This document shows, piece after piece, positions 1-10,200 of a stretch of DNA of 64,000 nucleotides (the first letter of the stretch is position 1; every line of letters begins with the position of its first letter). Under the pieces are notes generated by a model, which did not search any database, was not told the DNA's origin, and was given only the letters and a program-made list of their open reading frames with translations. Source of the stretch: Planctomycetaceae bacterium (lineage in GTDB: Bacteria; Planctomycetota; Planctomycetia; Planctomycetales; Planctomycetaceae); NCBI GenBank assembly GCA_021732995.1, contig JAKFWA010000090.1, forward strand, positions 1 through 64,000. The letters run 5' to 3'. The position numbers and the translations under genes were made by a program.

Positions 1-78
1 AACCAGCGCGGCAACATTCCTAAACGGCTGCGAATCGTGAAGAGAGAGTTGCAACAAGGTTACTGGACTTCGTGTGCA

Positions 79-126
79 CCCCTCACCCCCGACCCCTCTC
101 CCCGGACATACCGGGGCGAGGGGAGT
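79..126. repeat. Intergenic palindromic repeat, first copy
   Basis: A C-rich half followed by a G-rich half. The inner stem is CCCCGG (100-105) against CCGGGG (111-116) around the loop ACATA; CCCCTC near the start pairs with GAGGGG near the end. A related element lies at 54591-54629, sharing the CCCCTCGCCCC core and the GGGGTGA end but with a different loop. The shared ends and variable loop suggest a dispersed intergenic element. Confidence 0.6.
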
Positions 127-180
127 GATTTCGCACAACAGTCAAGTTGAGTCCTGAGGAACGACTGACTTGTGCGACCG

Positions 181-381
181 TTACCTTCTCGGCTCGGCGT
201 CCGGCTCGCAACCAACCGCGACCGGATCAGCGGGCTCAAGCCAGTAAACCTGCTTGTGCCCATGCGATTCAAACTCCGCCACCCGCTGCTCCGCCGCCAC
301 TCGCGACAGCCGGGTCTCCACCACAAACCGATTCCCGTTGTCGTCCTGCCTCAGCACGTTCCAGAGTTCGCCCGCGTGCAT
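181..381 (-). CDS. Small SPOR-like protein
   Basis: A 66-residue protein starting at the ATG read from 381 (MHAGELWNVLRQDDNGNRF). The core has an aromatic residue, then RQDDNGNRFVVET, a helix with AAEQRVAEFE, and GHKQVYWLE. I know this pattern from very small bacterial proteins annotated as SPOR-domain proteins, made of about one beta-alpha-beta unit. It has no signal peptide or membrane segment, so it is probably cytoplasmic. An upstream in-frame start at 408 would add nine residues without a clear ribosome site. It is divergent from the DUF1592 gene downstream. The family call is from memory of the pattern and the function is unknown. Confidence 0.65.
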   Translation of the reverse strand: MHAGELWNVLRQDDNGNRFVVETRLSRVAAEQRVAEFESHGHKQVYWLEPADPVAVGCEPDAEPRR

Positions 382-523
382 GATCTGCCTCCACTCAGCA
401 GCTTCCACGATTCACCCGTTGCTTTACCAGTTGTTACGCTCGCATGATGCATCGCTGATGTTTCGTTGCAGCGACGTCCTGAGTCGAGCGCTTTCGCCGA
501 CGGACGTTCGCGGAGAGGTCCTC

Positions 524-2680
524 ATGATGACACGGCTGATGGCCTGCGGGATCGTGTTACTCGCGGCCTGCACCCACGCATTCGCAGATGACAAGCCGGC
601 CGACGCTGCCGCTCAAGGCCGCGTGGTCATGCGGCGACTGAACCGTATTGAGTATCAGAACACATTGCGTGACTTGCTGGGGATCGAGATCGACGTCCAG
701 GAAATGCTGCCCGCCGATACCTCAGCGGACGGCTTTGACAACGTCGGCGAGGCACTGCATGTGTCGTCGTTCCTGATGGAGCGGTATCTCGAAGCCGCTG
801 ACAAGGCTCTGAATCTGGCGATTGCGAACGGCCCTCAGCCACCGTTGTTCAAGAAACGGCTGCTGCTGCAGGACGAGCGACAGGTCAAAATCTCAACGGA
901 GTCTGTCTTTCGCAAGCTGGATGATGACGTCACGGTGATGTTCAGTTCGTCGCCGTGGAATAGCGTGATGATGGGGCAGTTCTATCCGCCGGATCGAGGC
1001 CGCTATCGCATCCGAATTTCGACATCGGCTTTTCAGAGCGGTGATCAGCCCGTCACGTTTCAGGTGGACGCCGGCCCCATGCTGATGGGGACGAAGAATC
1101 GTCTCGTCGGGTTCTTTGACGCGTTGCCGGACAAGCCGCAGGTGACGGAATTCGTCGATCACTTTGAAGCTCGCAGCACGGTGCGAGTTCTGCCGTTCGG
1201 GATCGGGACTGCGTTTACCCTGAAGGCCGCGGGTGGCGCCGACAAATACACCGGGCCCGGCCTGGCGGTTCAATGGATTGAAGTCGAAGGTCCATTGCAT
1301 GACACGTGGCCGCCGGAAAGCCATCGACGCATCTTCGGTGACTTGCCGCAGGTGAAAGCTCCGCAGCCGAATCAGAGCAATCGAGTCGAGGTCACCTCGA
1401 AAGAGTCCGAAGCTGACGCGCAGCGTCTCTTGCGGCAGTTCGCACAGCGCGCGTTCCGTCGCTCCGTCACGGACGAAGACATTCAACCTGCATTGGAACT
1501 CGTCACCGAGCAACTGCGGCAGACGCCCATGCCCGCGACGTTTGAACAAGCCATGCGCGTGGGCTTGAAGAGTCTGCTGGTGTCGCCGGACTTCCTCTTT
1601 CTGCGTGAGCGACCCGGCGTGCTGGACGATTTCGCTCTGGCCAGCCGCCTCTCGTACTTTCTGTGGAGCACGATGCCCGACGCGGAATTGCTGTCGCTGG
1701 CTGCGGAGAACAAGCTCCATCAACCGGACATCCTGCGGCAACAGGTCGAGCGTTTGCTGAACGCACCGCAGGCGAAGTCGTTCACTGAGAACTTCGTCGG
1801 TCAGTGGCTGGGTCTGCGTGAGATCGACTTCACGGAACCCGACCGGCGGCTCTATCCCGAATTCGACGGGCTACTCAAAACGGCCATCGTTCAGGAAACA
1901 AACCTCTTCTTTGATGAGGTGCTGCGGAACGATCTCAGCCTGACGAACTTTGTGGCGTCCGACTTCAGCCTGCTCAACGAACGGCTCGCGAAGCACTACG
2001 GTGTTCCGGGGGTCACCGGGCATCAGTTCCGCAAGGTAAAGTTGCCGCCCGACAGTCATCGCGGCGGAGTGATGACGATGGCCAGCGTGCTGAAGGTCAC
2101 TGCGAACGGCACCAATACCTCGCCGATCGTGCGCGGGGCCTGGGTGCTGGACCGCATCCTGGGCACTCCGCCAACTCCGCCACCAGCCGGCGTACCCGCG
2201 ATTGAACCCGACATCCGGGGCGCGACCACAATCCGCGAGCAGTTGGCCAAACATCGTGCGATCGAGTCCTGTGCCAGTTGTCACGTGGAGATTGATCCTC
2301 CTGGTTTTGCGCTGGAGAGTTTTGACGTGATCGGCGGCTGGCGCGAGCACTATCGCAGCGTCGGTCGAGGCGATCCTGTGATGATCGACGGCAAACGAGC
2401 GCCGTACTCGCGCGGTCCCAAAGTGGAAGTCCCCGACGTACTGCCGGACGGGCGTCGGTTCGAGAACATCGACCAGTTCAAGCAACTGCTACTGTCCGAC
2501 AAGGATCAACTCGCTCGCGCGCTGGCGACAAAACTGGTGACCTACGCGACGGGTCGAGGTCCTCAACCGCGTGATCGCGTAACCGTCGACGCCATCGTCG
2601 CTGAGATCCGCACGAAAGATTACGGCCTGCGGTCGCTGGTACATGCCATCACGCAAAGCAAACTGTTCCGAGAGAAATAA
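524..2680 (+). CDS. DUF1587/DUF1592/DUF1588/DUF1585 c-type haem protein
   Basis: A 718-residue exported protein of the planctomycete group that combines DUF1587, 1595, 1592, 1588 and 1585. The ATG at 524 is chosen because GGAGAGG sits 5 bases upstream and a signal sequence follows at once (MMTRLMACGIVLLAACTHAF). LAAC is a good lipobox, so it may be a lipoprotein. Residues about 40-80 (RLNRIEYQNTLRDLLG) are DUF1587. Near the C terminus CASCH (583-587), followed by DPPGFALESFD, is the DUF1588 haem-binding site. The N-terminal cytochrome domain found in many relatives is absent. The DUF1552 gene follows after 19 bases, the usual pairing. The biochemical role of the family is not established; extracytoplasmic electron transfer is an inference. 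Confidence 0.9.
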   Translation: MMTRLMACGIVLLAACTHAFADDKPADAAAQGRVVMRRLNRIEYQNTLRDLLGIEIDVQEMLPADTSADGFDNVGEALHVSSFLMERYLEAADKALNLAIANGPQPPLFKKRLLLQDERQVKISTESVFRKLDDDVTVMFSSSPWNSVMMGQFYPPDRGRYRIRISTSAFQSGDQPVTFQVDAGPMLMGTKNRLVGFFDALPDKPQVTEFVDHFEARSTVRVLPFGIGTAFTLKAAGGADKYTGPGLAVQWIEVEGPLHDTWPPESHRRIFGDLPQVKAPQPNQSNRVEVTSKESEADAQRLLRQFAQRAFRRSVTDEDIQPALELVTEQLRQTPMPATFEQAMRVGLKSLLVSPDFLFLRERPGVLDDFALASRLSYFLWSTMPDAELLSLAAENKLHQPDILRQQVERLLNAPQAKSFTENFVGQWLGLREIDFTEPDRRLYPEFDGLLKTAIVQETNLFFDEVLRNDLSLTNFVASDFSLLNERLAKHYGVPGVTGHQFRKVKLPPDSHRGGVMTMASVLKVTANGTNTSPIVRGAWVLDRILGTPPTPPPAGVPAIEPDIRGATTIREQLAKHRAIESCASCHVEIDPPGFALESFDVIGGWREHYRSVGRGDPVMIDGKRAPYSRGPKVEVPDVLPDGRRFENIDQFKQLLLSDKDQLARALATKLVTYATGRGPQPRDRVTVDAIVAEIRTKDYGLRSLVHAITQSKLFREK

Positions 2681-2699
2681 CCTCGAACGAGCCCCTCAC

Positions 2700-3986
2700 A
2701 TGAACTTCCTGCGCTCTCAGTATTCGCTCGACCGCCGCGCCTTTCTGCGCGGTACCGGTGTAGCCCTCGCCCTGCCGTTGCTCGACGTGATGACGCCGCG
2801 CGCATCGGCCGTTGACTCCGCAACTGCCGCCGCCAAGCGACGCATGGTCTGCATCTGCACGCCGCTGGGTCTGCACGCTCCGAACCTGTTTCCCGAACAG
2901 ACGGGCAAGGACTACCAGTCCACGCCGTATCTGGATGTGCTGCGCGATCATCGTCAGGATTTTTCAGTCATCTCGGGATTGTCGCATCCCGATGTGGAGT
3001 CCGGTCACGACTCCATCTTCAGCTTCCTGACGGCTGCGCCTCATCCCGAACGGCGAGCGGGTTTTCGCAACAGCATTTCGGTTGATCAACTGGCCGCCGA
3101 GCATCTGGTCGGACGCACGCGTTTCCCGAGTCTTACACTGTCGGCTGAAGGTTTTAGTCTGTCGTGGACACGCAGTGGGGCACTGGTGCCGTCCGAGTTC
3201 TCGCCCGCGCGTGTGTTCGCCAAACTCTTTCTGGATGGTCGGCCCGACGAAGTACAGGCTCAGGCGCGCCGCCTGCGGGACGGGCAAAGCATTCTCGACA
3301 AAGTGCGCGATCAGGCCAGCCGTCTGCAGTCGGGACTCGGCACCAGTGATCGTGAGAAACTCGACGAATACTTCACCAGCGTCCGCGAACTCGAACAACG
3401 ACTGGCGTCCGCTGAGGAGTGGTCCAAAAGGCCCAAGCCCAAAGTCGACGCGAAGCAGCCACAGGACATTGCCAACCCGGCCGACCTGATTGGTCGCACG
3501 CGGTTGCTGTTTGATCTTTCGCATCTCGCACTGCAGACAGATTCGACGCGGCTGATCACGATCATGCTGCTGGGTACGAGCCTTGTGCCGCCCATTAACG
3601 GTGTGTCGGACGGACATCATAATCTGTCACATCACGGACAAGACCCGGACAAATTGAAGCAACTGAAGACGCTGGAACTGGCCAAACTCGAAACGCTACG
3701 CGACTTCCTCGGCAAGCTCAGCCAGACGAAGGAAGAAGACGAACGCCTGCTGGATCGCACGATGGTGTACTTCGGCAGCAACCTGGGTAACGCCAGCAGC
3801 CACTCGTGCAAGAACCTGCCCACCATCCTCGCCGGCGGCGGCTTCCAACACGGCCAACACCTCGCCTTCGACCCCAAGAACCCGCCACCGCTGAGCAATC
3901 TCTACGTCTCCATGCTGCAACGCCTCGGCCTGGAAACCGACCACTTCGGCTCCAGCACGGGCACGCTGACGGGATTGAATGCCTAG
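2700..3986 (+). CDS. DUF1552 protein with Tat-type leader
   Basis: A 428-residue protein. The ATG at 2700 is preferred over the in-frame start at 2643, which lies inside the preceding gene, because it is followed directly by a twin-arginine-like leader (SLDRRAFLRGTGVALALPLL). The body matches DUF1552, a planctomycete and verrucomicrobial family related to DUF1501 and sulfatase-like folds: CICTPLGLHAPNLFPEQ early, GLSHPDVESGHDS, and NGVSDGHHNLSHHG near the middle. It is cotranscribed with the DUF1592 gene, and the two are routinely adjacent. It is probably exported folded through Tat. No reaction is known for the family. Confidence 0.9.
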   Translation: MNFLRSQYSLDRRAFLRGTGVALALPLLDVMTPRASAVDSATAAAKRRMVCICTPLGLHAPNLFPEQTGKDYQSTPYLDVLRDHRQDFSVISGLSHPDVESGHDSIFSFLTAAPHPERRAGFRNSISVDQLAAEHLVGRTRFPSLTLSAEGFSLSWTRSGALVPSEFSPARVFAKLFLDGRPDEVQAQARRLRDGQSILDKVRDQASRLQSGLGTSDREKLDEYFTSVRELEQRLASAEEWSKRPKPKVDAKQPQDIANPADLIGRTRLLFDLSHLALQTDSTRLITIMLLGTSLVPPINGVSDGHHNLSHHGQDPDKLKQLKTLELAKLETLRDFLGKLSQTKEEDERLLDRTMVYFGSNLGNASSHSCKNLPTILAGGGFQHGQHLAFDPKNPPPLSNLYVSMLQRLGLETDHFGSSTGTLTGLNA

Positions 3987-4042
3987 TACGGATCGCAGCA
4001 GATAACTGCGAGACGAGCGGAAGCTCTGCGCGATCCGTACTA
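3984..4042. terminator. Bidirectional hairpin between convergent genes
   Basis: TAGTACGGATCGC (3984-3996) and its exact reverse complement GCGATCCGTACTA (4030-4042) form a perfect 13-bp stem. The left arm begins with the TAG stop of the DUF1552 gene, and the right arm ends with the TAG stop of the minus-strand gene, so both stop codons are inside the stem. No long U tract follows. A role as a shared terminator or mRNA 3'-end stabiliser is inferred from position and symmetry. Confidence 0.6.
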
Positions 4043-6961
4043 CTTCGGCTCTGGGCGCTCGAAGCGAAAGGGCTTGCGATCAAGGTACTCTGCTCGACAT
4101 TTCTGGATCAGAGACGGGTAGGTTTTCTCGGACGCTTTGGCTTTAGTATCGGCGAGGTCGATCATCTTCATCGCCTGCTCAAAGTCACCCAGTTCCGCGA
4201 GTGCCGCAGACTTGACCATGTAGTCTGCCCACACACCGGCAGCGGAGTTGCAGTTGGGCTCGATCACTGCCAGCGCCTCTTTTCCATTTCTCATGCCATC
4301 CTCAGGGCACGCGGCCAGAAAGAACCCATACTCTCTGGCAAAATCGGGGTCGCGTGTGTGTGCGGGATGATGTTCGCGAAAGTGGCGCAGCGCGTTTTCG
4401 TAGTCCCCCTGCATTTCGTAGCACTTGGCGATCTTGAGGCCCGCGTTATTTCTGTCCAGACTGGGCGAACGGCGCAGTGACTCCAGTAGCAACGGCAAGG
4501 CCTCGGTCGGACGATTCAGCAAGCGCAGCGCACGTCCGCGACTATACATCGCCCAGACATCGTCTGGATCAAGCTCCAGTTCATGCTTGTGATAGCGTTC
4601 CTGTGCTTCCCACAGTCCCGATTGAGATCCGTCAATAAGGTCTGTCGGAGGAATGTCGTAGTTGATTTTTCTCAGTCGCACGTTGCTGATCGTGACTTCG
4701 CCCATTTCCTTGAAGTCGCGAACCTTATATCCACTACCGAGGCAAACCCGGGGCGCGGGATTAAATCCATTATCTGCCTGATTAACATAAGGTATGCCAT
4801 TTACATAAAGAGTGTACCAGTTTCGCCAGCATTTGATTTTCAGGCGATATGGTGGGCTTTCAAAGAATCCCATCATGAGGCTCGCGTTTTCGTCGCGAGG
4901 TGACAGAGCCGCGCAAGTCTTGTACGACGCGTCGAGACCGAAGAGTCTCGAGCCGTAGATCGAGTCTCCGATTGCGTGGAAGTCTCGATCGCCGACGAAT
5001 GCCCCGATCATACCGATTGGGGCCGATGTGACTTTGGGTGCAAGATCGAACTCGATCACGAACGGCAGCGGAACGCGGTTCAGCAGGTCGGCGTTCATGA
5101 CGCGCTCACCAGTTGTAGTCACGTTGGAAAGCCACAACGTGTTGTCGTCCACGATCCGGGAATGCGGCGCGTCAATCGACCATCCAGCCGCTTCGTTTTC
5201 GAAGTTCAACGAAGTCCAATCATCAGACTGGAAGGCCAGAGCCCGTTTCACAACGGTGATTGAGTGCCGAAAGAACGGTTTTGCCTTGGCGTCCGTTGAC
5301 TTCGCCTGCAGGGATTCCAGCGACGCCAGTAACGCTTTCAATTCGTCAGTCGGCCGCTTGAAATCAAAACCATTGTTGAATTTGTCCAACATGGACTTCA
5401 CGAACGGCTCGTCGTCCGCGGATGCAAATACTGCCGAGGCCACCAGCTCTGCAGGTTCCCAGAGCCCCGTCAGTTCATTGCGCAAATCTTCAATGGGCTC
5501 CTTCTCGTTCTGCAGAACGCGACGAGCTGCTTCCAGTTTTCGGGCTTGCGCATACAAGGCTGCGACCGAAATATCATGAAATGAATAGATCGACGCGGCT
5601 TCCTGCGCGTCGGCTGGTTCTTTTGAACTGAAGGGGTGCAGCTCTTCGTACAGACGTACGACCTCTTGAGCCGCCGGGTAATCCATGATCTTGCGGGCCT
5701 GCCCCAGCTCATTCTTCTGAATGTTGAACAGGAGCGGAGTTGCTCGACCCGGGACAAAGGTATCAAAGCGTCGAGTTTCAACGCACAGCTTCGCAAACTG
5801 TATCAGTTCATCAATGCTGCCTCCCCAGCGGGGATACAGACTCGTGATGTAGCGGCCATAAGCGTCCTCAAAGTCCAACCGAGCGTTCGTGGCTCGATAA
5901 AACCAGGTTGTCGGCGAGCCGTACTTTCGATCGACGCCGCCAAGAGTAACGCTGATCATATAGGATGCCGCGTGAGGATATTCGGGCATGAGATGCCAGG
6001 CGTAGGAGAGATGTCTCGCGGCAACGCCCAGCTCGAGGCTGAAAAACCGGCCTCGCTGAGGATCTACCTGCCATCCCGCTCCGCGCAACGACCATGCGAC
6101 GTCGTTATGGAAAACACCGGCAATCATGTGGCGTAACCACGCAGGCGCGCGCTGAGCCTGGGCAAAGGCTCGATAGACGGCCTGGTGGTTACCTTTCAGG
6201 TCGCTCTCGCTATACAGCCTGCGACTGAGCCCATACAGATAAACCTGCGTGACAGGATCGCTGTCGCATTCTTCAGCCCAGGCGACCATGCCATCCAACA
6301 TCTGAGTGACAGGATCGATCCCACGCACAGTTTTGCGGGTCAACTTCCAGAGTCGAAATTGCGCATCATGCGCCTCAGTCCGGATAAACCTCGATGGATT
6401 GCTGGTGAGTACATCGTCGATCGCAGCTTGGATATTGTCTTTCCAATCCTTGTCCGTCTGATCGATCAGCAACAACTTAATGGCCCGGTCCTGGCAACCA
6501 GCTTCTAGAGCTTCCTGACCGAACTTGTTTGCGGCTTCGTAGTTTTTTCTGCGCGCCACACCGGATCGCACCTCCATGGATGCTTCCAGAAACTGGACCG
6601 CTTTTTCCTGAGCCGCCGCGGGATCCTTCGTTCGTTGTTTGTAGGCCTCGACTTCGCTGAGCAAAAGCTTCTGAAGCCGGCGGCTGGCATCTTTTTGCAG
6701 GTGGATCTGATCGTCCGTGGGAAATTGCAATTCGCGGAATTCAACGGGAGCCAGCGATCGCAGTGACAGATCCACTTGGGGTTCGGCCAGATCCAGTTCT
6801 TTCTTGAACTGGATCTCCCAAGGTTGGTCAGGCTCCAGCATGAACTCGCCGACGCGAACCGTTCGGGGCTGTTTGTCCTCGAAGTACCCGGACTGCCACG
6901 CGAAGCCGAGGCAGCCCAGCAGCAGGATGAGCACTCCACCCAGCGCGATAAGTCGGTTCAT
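4040..6961 (-). CDS. Large anchored TPR protein with LamG-like domain
   Basis: A 973-residue protein with one N-terminal hydrophobic segment (ALGGVLILLLGCLGFAW), a signal anchor or weak lipoprotein signal; LLGC is a marginal lipobox. The next 550 residues or so are helical with no family I recognise. Residues about 600-770 resemble a concanavalin/laminin-G-like beta sandwich of the DUF1080 type (FVIEFDLAPKV, PYRLKIKCWRNWYTLYVNG, GEVTISNVRLRKI). The C-terminal 200 residues hold TPR-like helix pairs (DPDDVWAMYSRGRALRLLNR, GDYENALRHFREHHPAHTRD). It stands alone between two c-haem protein genes and converges on the DUF1552 gene. It is probably an extracytoplasmic scaffold; no function is assigned. 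Confidence 0.85.
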   Translation of the reverse strand: MNRLIALGGVLILLLGCLGFAWQSGYFEDKQPRTVRVGEFMLEPDQPWEIQFKKELDLAEPQVDLSLRSLAPVEFRELQFPTDDQIHLQKDASRRLQKLLLSEVEAYKQRTKDPAAAQEKAVQFLEASMEVRSGVARRKNYEAANKFGQEALEAGCQDRAIKLLLIDQTDKDWKDNIQAAIDDVLTSNPSRFIRTEAHDAQFRLWKLTRKTVRGIDPVTQMLDGMVAWAEECDSDPVTQVYLYGLSRRLYSESDLKGNHQAVYRAFAQAQRAPAWLRHMIAGVFHNDVAWSLRGAGWQVDPQRGRFFSLELGVAARHLSYAWHLMPEYPHAASYMISVTLGGVDRKYGSPTTWFYRATNARLDFEDAYGRYITSLYPRWGGSIDELIQFAKLCVETRRFDTFVPGRATPLLFNIQKNELGQARKIMDYPAAQEVVRLYEELHPFSSKEPADAQEAASIYSFHDISVAALYAQARKLEAARRVLQNEKEPIEDLRNELTGLWEPAELVASAVFASADDEPFVKSMLDKFNNGFDFKRPTDELKALLASLESLQAKSTDAKAKPFFRHSITVVKRALAFQSDDWTSLNFENEAAGWSIDAPHSRIVDDNTLWLSNVTTTGERVMNADLLNRVPLPFVIEFDLAPKVTSAPIGMIGAFVGDRDFHAIGDSIYGSRLFGLDASYKTCAALSPRDENASLMMGFFESPPYRLKIKCWRNWYTLYVNGIPYVNQADNGFNPAPRVCLGSGYKVRDFKEMGEVTISNVRLRKINYDIPPTDLIDGSQSGLWEAQERYHKHELELDPDDVWAMYSRGRALRLLNRPTEALPLLLESLRRSPSLDRNNAGLKIAKCYEMQGDYENALRHFREHHPAHTRDPDFAREYGFFLAACPEDGMRNGKEALAVIEPNCNSAAGVWADYMVKSAALAELGDFEQAMKMIDLADTKAKASEKTYPSLIQKCRAEYLDRKPFRFERPEPK

Positions 6962-7212
6962 CTGCTGCTTCCCATTGCGGTGATCACATTCCCGCCGCCC
7001 GGATCATCAGGGACGGCGCACACGCTCATTTTTAACCTGCACCTGTTCATTCCTAACCTTGAGCCTGTGTTAACTCAACTCTGTTCGCGTGATTAAACAG
7101 TCTGCGTTGGCGAGTGTTTTCCGACTTGTGTGGTCGCGGGGCTGCGGACAAGATCCATCAGCGATCGTCGATCATCGCTTCCCGCCTCGTTCTCCTGCCT
7201 TGATATCTCACC

Positions 7213-10200
7213 ATGCAGATCACCTCGTTTCGATTGGTGGCTGGTTGCTGGCTTGCGCTGGTGACGGGTTGTTTCCTCACCGCTCCCGTTGTGGCTGCGG
7301 ACGACGCCACGAGTGCGCCAACTCCCGAACAACTGGAATTCTTCGAAGCCAAGATCCGGCCGGTACTGGTCGCTCACTGCTATGAGTGCCATTCGGCCAA
7401 GTTGCCGACGCCGCGCGGCAACCTGCGAGTGGACAGTCGCGAAGGTCTGCTGAAGGGCGGCGATTCGGGACCGTCCATCATCGGCCTGGACGTCAAGAAG
7501 AGCGTGTTGCTGCAGGCTCTGAAGTATGACGGCCTCGAAATGCCGCCCAAGGGCAAGCTGCCAGCGGCCGTGATTGAAGACTTTGAGAAGTGGATCAGCC
7601 TCGGTGCTCCTGATCCGCGCAGTGAGGCCGCGGCGAACCCGGCCGGGACGACAACCGGAACTCTCAGCCCGGAAGCGCTGCGGGACCGCATGAAGTCGCA
7701 CTGGGCGTTTCAGCCCATTCAGAAGTACGCAGCGCCGAACGTGAAGCAGGCTGACTGGGCGGCGAGTGACATCGACCGCTTCGTGCTCGCGAAACTGGAA
7801 GCCAATAACCTGCAGCCCGCGGCACCGGCCGATCGTCGCACGCTCATTCGTCGAGCGTACTTTGATTTAGTCGGTCTGCCGCCGGATGTGGCGCAGGTCG
7901 AAGCGTTTCTCAATGACCCGACTCCGGATCGCGAGGCCTTTGCGAAAGTCGTCGATGGACTGTTGCAGTCTTCCCACTACGGCGAACGCTGGGGCCGCTA
8001 CTGGCTGGACGTCGCTCGCTACGGCGAAGACCAGGCGCATACCTTCAAAGCGAGGAACTACCCGCGCGGGTATCTGTATCGCGACTGGGTCATCAAGGCG
8101 CTGAATGATGATGTTCCCTACGACCGCTTCCTGACGGCGCAGATTGCTGGCGACTTGCTGGATGAACCCAATCGCCATGAACGCCTGCCGGCGCTCGGCT
8201 TGTTCGCATTAGGGCCAGTGTATTATCAGGACAACGGCGAGAAGGATAAGGCGATCGCCGATGAACGCGATGACCGAGTTGATACTCTGATTCGCGGAAC
8301 TCAGGGGCTGACGATTTCGTGTGCGCGGTGTCACGATCATAAGTATGACCCGTTGACGATGGCGGATTACTACGGGCTCGTTGGAGTGTTCGCGAGCAGT
8401 GAGTATCAGGAACGTCCGGCTGTTTCGGAAGCGACGGTGATTGCCCGCCAGCAGGCCGACGCCGCCGTGCAGCAGCAGCAACTCGATATCGATCGCTTCC
8501 TCGCAAAGGAAGCTCGCAACGTGCGCGGTCAGGTGGTGCCGTTGATACCTCAGTATGTGTATGGGGCTTGGCAGGCCAATAATAAATTGAAAGCCGCCGA
8601 GAAGAAGAAGGACGATAAGAAGGTTGTCGCCGAGATCACCAAATCGCAGAAGCTGAACGAAGACCTGCTGCGACGCTGGATGCAGTATCTCGAAGCGAAG
8701 CCAGGGTTAGGCATTGTCGAAGCCGAGCGTCCGTATCTGGCTGAATGGCGGCAACTGCTGGCGTCGCAGGACGCGTCCAAAGACCTCTCGCAGGATGAGG
8801 CTGCTCAAGCCGCCGTGAAGCAATCAGCGGCTAATTTGCAGAAGCACATCGAATCGCTACTGCCGGACCGAGCCGCGCTGCTGGCCGAGTTCGGTGAGGA
8901 TTTTGCCTTTGTGGCTGACGCGGATCGCGGCACGGTCGACCCCGGTCAGATTCCGCTGGGCAATCTGTTTGATGACGCGCCCGGCACGCTGCTGAATACC
9001 GCGGTCGCCAGTGATCGTTTCAAAGCCGCAGCGAGTGACAACAGTCTCGGAGTTGATCGCATCGCTCAAGGCTGGGGTAATACCACTCTGATCGCCCCCG
9101 GTGTGAATGTGGATTTTCGAAAGCTGGGCAGCGACGACCGCTCGCACGGCGCCATTATCAACGATGGCTGGGATGCTCAGGGCGGCATTCGCACTCAGGG
9201 TAAGCGCGCGGCTTCGAACCTGCCGCGCACCGAGCAGGGCATCGGCATGCATGCGAACGCTCTTATTACCTTTGATCTCGACGAGATCCGCCGCGCAGGG
9301 TTGATACCCGCCGATCGCAAGTTCCGGTTCCGTGCCGAGCGAGCCGGGCTGAACGACGACGTGCTCGATTCCGGAGCTTCGGTGCATCTGGCCGTGATCG
9401 TGTCCAAGCCGCAGTCTGAGAAAAGTCAGTTCGACGCCGTGTTGTTTGCGTCGGTCAATGGCGTGCAAGCGAAGGTCGAAGAGAACGACGGCGTCTACTA
9501 CTTCGCAGGTGAGATCCCGCCGCCAGTCCGTCCCAACGGCCGCTATGTATCATTTGATATCGCACTGCCGCCCGACGCGCGTTACCTCACACTGGTAGCA
9601 ACGGGCGCCGGTAATCTCGGTGATGAGAACACCATCAGCAGCGATCACGCGGTCTTCTCGGGAGCTCGGCTGGAGTATGAACCGCTCGAAGCCGCGACCG
9701 TCGCTGCTAACTCAGCGACACCTGCCAAGAGATCACCGCAAGCCGAAGCGGGAGCTCGCACCGCGGCGCTGTTGCTGTCGGAATTGTTCTCTGATCGCGG
9801 CTTGCTCGCGCTGCCGGGCAAGGACGTTGTCGCCTTTCTCCCGGAGCCAACAGCGAAGCAGCTGAATGAACTCAATCAGCAACGCGACTCTTTGAAGAAG
9901 ACGGCGGATGCGATCAACGTCGTGATGACGCACGCCCTGATGGAAGGCCCGTCGGTCGACGTGCCGATCTATCTCGCGGGAGACCCTCGCAAGAAGGGAC
10001 CAGTGGTGCCGCGCGGCTTCCCGGCTTTGTATGGGCAGGGCGAACGTCGAGCCTTCCAACCGAAGGGCAGCGGACGCCTGGAGCTGGCTCAAGCCATCAC
10101 TGCGCAGGACAATCCACTGACCGCGCGCGTCATGGCGAATCGCATTTGGGCCGGTCACTTTGGTGTCGGACTGGTGAATACACCCAGCAACTTCGGCGTG

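Noticed and set aside
1-150. Open frame entering from the window edge on the plus strand
   Set aside because: It could be the 3' end of a gene, but it ends inside and beyond the palindromic repeat and its 50 codons show no recognisable pattern.
254-523. Ninety-codon upstream extension of the DUF1592 gene
   Set aside because: The signal peptide and a strong ribosome site are at 512-529; the upstream part overlaps the SPOR-like gene on the other strand and has no protein pattern.
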